From CAZSNT01 sp964607765 (GTDB lineage: Bacteria; Verrucomicrobiota; Lentisphaeria; Oligosphaerales; JABHEG01), in the NCBI GenBank assembly GCA_964607765.1, contig CAZSNT010000021.1:23483-87482 (forward strand): a stretch of 64,000 bases of DNA. The letters are read 5' to 3'. The notes under the pieces are model-generated. The model was given only the letters and a program-made list of their open reading frames with translations. It searched no databases and was not told the DNA's origin. Below, piece after piece: positions 52,101 through 61,100 of this stretch. The stretch's first letter is position 1. Every line of letters starts with the position of its first letter. The translations under genes and the position numbers were made by a program.

Positions 52101-55100
52101 CTTGAACTCGGGCCGACGCAGCTCCTTCGCATCCGAGATGCTGGGCAGCGTCTTGAAGAACTCCACGCCGCCGACAAAGTTGTTGATCCGCAGCTGAGCC
52201 GCAGCGACTGGCGGAGGAAGCACAATGGGTATGCCAGCCGGTGAATTCGCCTCGAGCTGAACGCCAAGCGGGCCAAGCTCGGACAGGGCGAACCGGATCG
52301 CAAACCCGATGCCGGACAGCTCAAGTCCGCCCTGCACGCCGATGAAGAAAACCCGGTCCTTCACAGGCGTGTCCTTCGGGTCAAGGGCCGTTATCATCTG
52401 ATCGTCCTCGCCGATCTTGAGGATGCCGCCGATAAGGGCGGCGCTGAGCTCGCCGCCAAACGCCTGCGCCTGGATGCTCACGCCAATCGAGGCAATGTCG
52501 ACAATCGGGAATTCCCCGTCGAATAGCTTGCCCAAGTCGATCTTGACGCCCTCGATGACCCCGGAGAACTGCGCGCCCGGAATGCCCTGGATCGAGGACA
52601 CACTCGCCGAGATCGTCAACAGGAAGTCCAGTGGATCTTCATTGATGTCGCGCCACTCGATGCCGATCTCCGTGATCTTGATCGGCAGCCACGTCGGCCA
52701 GCCCACGCTGGCGCCCGTGGCGGAGCCGATCCCGAAGAACACGCCGAAACCCGGTTTGGCAACGAAGTCGCCATCGCCCTGGAAGGCAAAATGGCGGGCC
52801 TCGCCGCTCAGACGCAGCGGCCCAACACCCAGCTCGGCACCGATGGCCGCGAAACTCAGCAACTCCTCGTTGGCATCGGCTCCCGTGTCGAGCGAGAGGT
52901 CGACACCGTAGATCGCGAGGAAACTGCCGAACTCAATCCGGAACGTGTCAACGTCGAACTTGAACGAATCGAACTTCCCGTCCTTGAACACGATGGCCGC
53001 ACGCATGGCCTCCGTGTTGGGATTGCCCGGCTTGTCCGAAGGCTCGGCCGTGACCCGGTCGACGATCAGGGCATTCACCGGCTTGCCCGGGAAGAACTTC
53101 GCACCGCCGGTCGCAACGAACAGCTCACCGTCAGATGCGACCCCCTCGTCGAACGTTACGCCGAACCCCGACACGCCAAAGCGGATGTCGTCGAACTCCA
53201 GCATCGTGCCGAATCGAATCTTGCCGTCGGCCAGCTGGTTCTCGCCCTGAGTCACGTTCGGACCGGTGGGAGTCTGAGCGCCCACGACAATCGTCGCCGT
53301 ACCGAAGCGGAACCCGTTCTCGCGGATCACCAGCCCGGGAATGGATGGCGTGCTGGGATTCCCGTCGTCGTCGTAAGGCTCGATGCTGCCCTTGATGTTG
53401 AACTTCGGGAAACTCAGCGATGCGCTCTGGATGACCAACAGCTTCTGGGACTCGCCGCCGTGCTCCGCGGGGTCGTAGTTCGGATCGTAGGAGATCTTGA
53501 TGCCTGATGCCTCAGCCTTCAGCAGATTCGGGACCTCAGCCTTGAACGAATTGACGCTGAAGCTGAATGCCCCGGTCAGGTCCAACGCAGAGAAGATGCC
53601 CTCGGAGATCTTCGACAGCTCGATGGAGAGATCGAAGGTGCCAAGCACGCCGTTGAGCTCGACGGTTATGCCACTCTTGTTCTGCTGCTGTGATGTCTCG
53701 GTCTGCGCGTTGCTCGTCCGCGCCCCGAAGTTCAGCGCGGCCTTATCCACGCCAATACCGATTGTCAGAATCAGCTTGCCTTTCTTGAACTTCAGGCCCG
53801 TAAGGCCGATCGTCGGCCCCTGCAGAACCAGCGGCCCCGCGCCCATGTTGCTCGTCGTGCTGCCCGCGCCGCCGGACGCCGTGACAGTGAATTTCTCCAC
53901 CTCGGCAGAACTCGTGTTGCCCAAGTTGTCCGCCCAGGAGCCCGCGGTGAAGCTGACATTCACCTCGCCCTCTTTGAACAACCGGGTCTGGTCAGCAGGG
54001 GTCAGGTCGACAATGCTGTACCGGTACGTGTTGCCGTAGAGACGCATGGGCGTCCCCACGATGGCGTTCACCTTCCCGGCATCCGCAACGCCCGAGCCGT
54101 AGAGCGTAAACTCGGCGCCGGTGTCGAGAATCGTGTCCGGATTGATCGTGGCGCCGTCCAGGGCCATGAACGTGACGTCCAGGAACATGCGCGCGTTCAG
54201 CATGGTCATGCCGACCGACTCGCCATTCACCGGCCCGGACAGGTTTGCGGTCGGTTTCGGACCTTCCCGAACCATGAACGTCTCGGTCTCGGACAGATTC
54301 GGGCTGCCCGCCGCGTCAGTCCAGCTGCTGGACATGAATTCAACCGTCCAGTCGCCCAGAGGCACAACTGCAAACGCCGAGCCGAAGTTGAGGTAGTAAC
54401 GGTACGTGTTCGTCTTGATCTTGGTCGGCATGCCGTTCACGCTGACCGGCGTGCCGTCCGGCATCTTCACTGTGAACTCGGGGCCCACATCCAAAATGCT
54501 CATCGTGTTCAGGCCCGCCCCAGCCGGATCATTGAACGTCACGTCGATATACTGGTTGTTCGCCATGTCCGTGCGGTTGATGTAGCCGCCGTTCTCGGGA
54601 TTGATCAGGTCCGCGGTCGGCCGCAACGCGGGAGACTCGCCCGGCGTAGCCCCGACGCTGAACCCGAACAGGGAGAAGCCATCCACCTTCAGGTTCTGCA
54701 GCTTGAAGCCCTCGGCACCGCCCATGGAGAAGCTGGCCGCGCCGCTGATCCCCACGATGTCTTCCCCACCGATCGTGATCATCAGACTCGCGTTCGGAAT
54801 GTCGACCTGGATCTTGCCGTTTGCCGACTGCTTGAAGCTTATCCGGCCCGACATCTTCACAACGTCCAGAACCTTGAGCTCCACGTCGCCCTGGAACGCC
54901 TTGATGTCCGCCGGACTCGTGAACTTCACGTTCACCGTGATTGTCTCCGGCTCGCCGTTGCGCTGCGTCGGGTCGTAGTCCGGATTCGGCACGTTGATCG
55001 TCTCGTTGACCGTCTGTCCGGTCTTGTTGACCTGAACCGCAACCGAACCTTCGATGTCCAGCCCGTCCAACCCCACAAACGCCGCGCTGCCGGACGCCGT

Positions 55101-58100
55101 CAGCGCGTACGTCGACGGTCCAGCCACACCGTTGTTGCTCGTCTTGTACAAGACCACACCCAGCTGCGCATTCTCTACCTTCACGCCGATCTCGTCGTCC
55201 GTCCCCTCGTCCACACCGAGGAACGCATCGATGTTCGCGGCGGCTACCAGGATCTTGGTCCGCGTCGTCGTGCCGGTCGTCTGAACGCTCTTGGTGAACG
55301 CGAAGCCGCCGGAAATGGTCACCAGTTCCAGAATCGTCAGATCCACCGTACCGGACAGCACAGGATCCGGACTCGTCGTGTTGAAGATGATATCTACGTC
55401 GCTGGTGCCGCCGTCAGGCAACGGTACACTGACGTTCTCGTTCACGGTCTGCCCGGTCTTGTTGACCCGGAGCCCAAGCGAGCCGCTCAGCTCGAGCCCC
55501 TCGATCCCCAACAACCTGGCGCCGCCCGTGGCATCGATCGCATACGACGACGTATTGTTGGCCGGGTTGGTCGCGTCACGCTTCTTGAACAGGACCAGAC
55601 CGAGCTTGACGTTCTCCACCAGCACGCCCATCGCGTCGCTGTTGATCGTGCCGTCCTCGTTCTTGGCAGGGCCTTGGCCCAGGAACAACTCGATCCCCGC
55701 AGCGCCCGCCACAATCTTCGTGGTCGTGATGTTGCCCACCACGCTGCTGGTCTTCTTGAAACTGAACCCGCCCTTGACCGACACGAACTCCTCGCCCGTG
55801 TCCGCGTTCAGTACGCGCACAGTCACCGTGCCGGACAACATCAGGTCGATGTTCTCCTTGAACTTGATCTCAACCGGAATGAACTGGCCGGGGTTGGCGG
55901 GGTCCGGAACGTTGAGCGTCTCGTTGACGACATAACCGCCGCCCAGGTCCGTTGTGTAACCTGTGTTGTTCCGGCGAATCCCCAGAGAACCGCTCAGGTC
56001 CAGCGCGTCAATCCCCAGCAGACGTGCCGTTCCTGAACCAACCAGCGCCATCTTCGAAGAGTTCGGAACGACAACCGGACTGTTCGGATTGGTCACGTCG
56101 ACTTTCTTGAACAGCGCCAACCCGAAATTCACCCCCTCGACCAACACACCAGAGGCATCCGGATTGATCGCACCGTTGAGTCGGGCCGGCCCCGCGCCCA
56201 CAAACAGCTCGACACCCGCGGCACCAATCAGCAGCTTCGTGGTCTTGATCTGCTTGCCCGCTTCCGTGGCAGTCGATTCCTTCTTCTCAACGGCGAACCC
56301 GCCCTGGATCTTCACAAACTCCGTACCGCTGTCCGAAATCGTGACAGTCAACGTCCCCGTCGCGCGCAGGAGCGGGCCTTGATGCCCGTCAAAGTCAAGA
56401 ATGACCGGGCTCGCACTGCCCGTGTCCACACTCAACGGAGCAGTATCGAAATCTGCGTACGTGTCGTTGGGCACAGTGCCTGCGCCTTCGGGACGCGTAC
56501 CGCTCGCCTTGTTGATCTCGACGCCCAGGCTGTTCACCGTGATCGCCAGGCTCGTGATCCCCGTGCCGACGAACCCGCCGCTGCCCACGTGAGCCTTCAG
56601 GGCCGTCCACTTCCGCAGGTCCGTCGTCGACTTCGGCTTCAACAGCGCCAGGGCAAAGTCCACGTTCGTGATCGACAGACCAATCGCCTCCCCACTGCTG
56701 ACCGGGCCATTGATGCCGACAAACGCCTCGGTGATATGCGCACCGATCAACAGGCGATTCACCTCGACCGTCTCGGTCGCTGTACCGTTGGCGACCTTGA
56801 TCGTGCCGCTGGATTTCTCGAACGCAAACGTGCCTGAGGCGTAGAAGAAGCCGAACACGTTCAGCGTAACGCCGCCCTTGGCCCGAACCAGCGCGCCCAG
56901 GCTGCCGGCCATGTCGAGCGTCACCGACTTCTGCGGCGTGCTCGACTTGTCGGTCAGGATCGTCAGACTGTTCGCACCGGCGTAGTCAACCACGGTCGGA
57001 TTCACCGCACGGCCCGGGACCGTGCCGCCGCCCTTGTTAATCTCAACAGCCAACCCCGTCGCCTGAACAGTCAAGCCGTCGACGCCTACGAAAGCAGCGC
57101 TGGTGACGCTCGCCTTCAATGACGTCCAACTCCGCAGGTCCGTCGTCGCCTTCGGCTTGTACAGCGCCAGACCAAAGTCCACGCCGCTGATCTGCAGCCC
57201 CAACGCGTTGGTGTTGTCAACCACGCCGTCGCCATCGGTGTCCGCGGGCCCGTTCAAGCCGGCAAACGCGCTCGTCACATGCGCGCCGATAAGCAGACGC
57301 TCGACCTGAACCACCTCGGGCGAAGCGCCGCCAACAACCGTCACGCTGGAACTCGACTTCTCGAACGTGAAGCTGCCGTCAGCGTAGAAGAAGCCGAACA
57401 CGTTCAGGTTCACGCTGGCCGCAGCCCGCAACAACGCGCCTTGGGCGCCGTTGAAGTCCATCGTCACTGACTTCTGCGGCGTGCTCGCTTTGTCGGTCAA
57501 GACCGTCAGGTTCGCGTTCGTGTAATCAACAACCGTCGGATTCACCGCGCCGCCCGCGATCGTGCCGCCGCCCTTGTTGATCTCCACCGAGAGGCCGGTC
57601 GCCGCAACGGTCAGGCCGTCAACCCCAACGAAACTCGCACTGACAACACTCGCCTTCAGCGAGGTCCAACTGCGCAGGTCGGTCGTCGTCTTCGGCTTGT
57701 ACAGCGCGAGGCCGAAGTCGACACCGCTCACCTGCAGGCCCAGCGCGTTGGTGTTGTCAACCACACCGTCACCGTCGGTGTCAGCCGGACCGTTCAGGCC
57801 TACAAACGCGCTCGTCACGTGCGCCCCAATCAGCAGCCGCTCGACTTGAACCACCTCGGGCGAGGCGCCGCCCACAACCGTCACGGATGAACTCGACTTC
57901 TCGAACGTGAAGCTGCCGTCAGCGTAGAAGAAACCGAACACGTTCAACTTCACGCTGCCCGACGCACGCAACAACGCGCCCTGCGCGCCGTTGAAGTCGA
58001 GCGTCACGGACTTCTGCGGCGTACTCGCCTTGTCCGTCAGAATCGTCTGATTCGCATTCGTGTAGTCGACAACGGTCGGGTTCACCGCGCCACCCGCGAT

Positions 58101-61100
58101 CGTGCCGCCGCCCTTGTTGATCTCCACCGACAGGCTGGTCGCCTGAACAGTCAGACCTGTAACCCCGACGAAACTCGCACTCGTGACACCGGCCTTCAGA
58201 GACGTCCAACTCCGCAGATCAGTCGTCGTCTTCGGCTTGTACAGCGCCAAACCGAAATCAACGCCACTGACCTGCAGACCCAGCGCGTTGGTGTTGTCAA
58301 CCACACCGTCGCCGTCCGTATCCGCAGGACCATTCAGGCCCACAAACGCACTCGTCACATGCGCGCCGATCAACAAGCGCTCGACCTGTACAGTCTCGGG
58401 GGCAGCGCCGCCAAGGACCTTCACGGATGAACTCGACTTCTCGAACGTGAAGCTGCCGTCAGCATAGAAGAAGCCGAACACATTCAGTTTCACCCCGCCG
58501 GACGCACGCAACAGCGCGCCTTGGGCACCGTTGAAATCAAGGGTGACGGACTTCTGCGGGGTGCTCGCCTTGTCGGTCAAGATCGTCTGGTTCGCGTTCG
58601 TGTAGTCGACAACGGTCGGATTCACCGCGCCGCCGGCGACCGTGCCGCCACCCTTGTTGATCTCAACCGACAGATTGGTCGCTTGAACAGTCAGGCCGCT
58701 CACGCCCACGAAACTCGCGCTGACTACGCTCGCCTTCAGCGATGTCCAACTCCGCAGGTCCGTCGTTGTCTTCGGCTTGTACAACGCCAGGCCGAAATCA
58801 ACGCCGCTGACCTGCAGACCCAGCGCGTTCGTGTTGTCAACCACGCCGTCGCCGTCCGTGTCAGCCGGACCGTTCAGCCCCACAAACGCGCTCGTCACAT
58901 GCGCGCCGATCAGCAGACGCTCAACCTGAACCGTCTCCGGAGATGCGCCGCCCACAACCTCTACAGAGGCACTCGACTTCTCGAACGTGAAGGCGCCGTC
59001 AGCGTAGAAGAAGCCGAACACGTTCAACTTCACACCGCCAGACGCGCGCAACAGCGCGCCCTGCGCGCCGTTGAAGTCCAACGTCACAGACTTCTGCGGC
59101 GTGCTCGCCTTGTCGGTCAGAATCGTCTGGTTCGCAGTCGTGTAGTCAACAACGGTCGGATTGGCAACCCCGCCCGCGACCGTGCCGCCGCCCTTGTTGA
59201 TCTCAACAGACAGATTCGTCGCCTGGACGGTCAGGCCCGAGACCCCAACAAAACTCGCGCTGGTCACGCTCGCTTTCAGTGACGTCCAGCTGCGCAAATC
59301 GGTTGTGACCTTCGGCTTGTACAGCGCCAGACCGAAGTCAACCCCGCTCACCTGCAGCCCCAGCGCGTTCGTGTTGTCAACCACACCGTCGCCGTCCGTG
59401 TCGGCAGGACCATTCAACCCGACGAATGCACTCGTCACATGCGCGCCGATCAGCAGACGCTCAACCTGAACCGTCTCAGGCGAGGCGCCGCCAACGACCT
59501 TCACGGACGCACTCGACTTCTCGAACGTGAAGCTGCCGTCAGCGTAGAAGAAGCCGAACACATTCAGCTTCACGCCGCCCGACGCACGCAACAACGCGCC
59601 CTGAGCGCCGTTGAAATCGAGTGTCACAGACTTCTGAGGGATGCTCGCCTTGTCGGTCAGAATCGTCTGGTTCGCGTTCGTGTAATCGACCACAGTCGGG
59701 TTGACGGCGCCGCCGGCGATCGTGCCCCCGCCTTTGTTGATCTCAACAGACAGACTCGTCGCCTGAACGGTCAGACCCCTGACCCCCACGAAGCTGGCAC
59801 TGACAACGCTCGCCTTTAACGACGTCCAACTGCGCAGATCGGTCACAGTCTTCGGCTTGTACAGCGCCAGACCGAAGTCAACCCCGCTTACCTGGAGGCC
59901 AAGAGCGTTCGTGTTGTCTACAACACCATCGCCATCCGTGTCAGCAGGACCGTTCAACCCCACAAACGCGCTCGTCACATGCGCGCCGATCAGCAGACGC
60001 TCAACCTGAACGACCTCGGGCGCTGCCCCACCGAGGACCGTCACCGTAGAACTCGACTTCTCGAACGTGAAACTGCCGTCGGCATAGAAGAACCCGAACA
60101 CGTTCAGTTTCACGCCGCCCGACGCACGCAACAGCGCGCCCTGCGCACCATTGAAGTCAAGCGTCACGGACTTCTGGGGCGTGCTCGCCTTGTCAGTCAA
60201 AACCGTCTGAGCAGCGCCCGAGTAATCGACTACAGTCGGATTCACCGCGCCGCCCGCAATCGTGCCGCCGCCCTTGTTGATCTCCACAGACAGGTTGGTC
60301 GCTTGAACAGTCAGCCCCGAAACACCGACGAAGCTCGCGCTCGTGACGCTCGCCTTCAACGACGTCCAACTCCGCAGATCGGTCACAGTCTTCGGCTTGT
60401 AGAGCGCCAAGCCAAAATCGACGCCGCTGACCTGCAAGCCCAAAGCACTGGCGTTGTCGACAACGCCGTCGCCATTAACGTCGGCAGGACCGTTCAACCC
60501 CACAAATGCACTCGTGACATGAGCCCCCACCAGCAGACGCTCGACCTGGACCACCTCGGGCGAGGCGCCGCCCACAACCGTCACGCTGGAACTCGACTTC
60601 TCGAACGTGAACGTGCCGTCCGCGTAGAAGAAACCGAACACGTTCAGCTTCACCCCGCCCGACGCGCGCAGCAACTGACCGTCAGCGCCGGAGAACGCCA
60701 GCGAGATCGAGTTGCCCCCACCCGTGTTGACTGACAACGGACTGCCGCTCAGAGCGGCAACGGTGTCATTCAGCACGCCGTCCTTCGTGCCGCTGCCTTT
60801 GTTGATCTCAACTGACAGATTCTCAACCGCAACCGTGAGACCGTCAACGCCGACAAAACTCGCTTCCTCAACACTCGCCTTCAGAGCGAGCCAGGACCGA
60901 AGGTCCGTCTGCGCCGCAGCATCAGCAGGAGCAACAGGCTTCATCATCGCCAACGCGAAGTCCACCCCGGCAATGCTCAACCCCATGGCCGATGCACTGG
61001 TTTCGTCGGGATCAACCTGGCCGTCGCCGTCCGTGTCCTCAACCCAATAGGGCCCGTTCACCCCGGCGAATGCCGTCAGGTCCGAAGCGCCGATCGTCAG

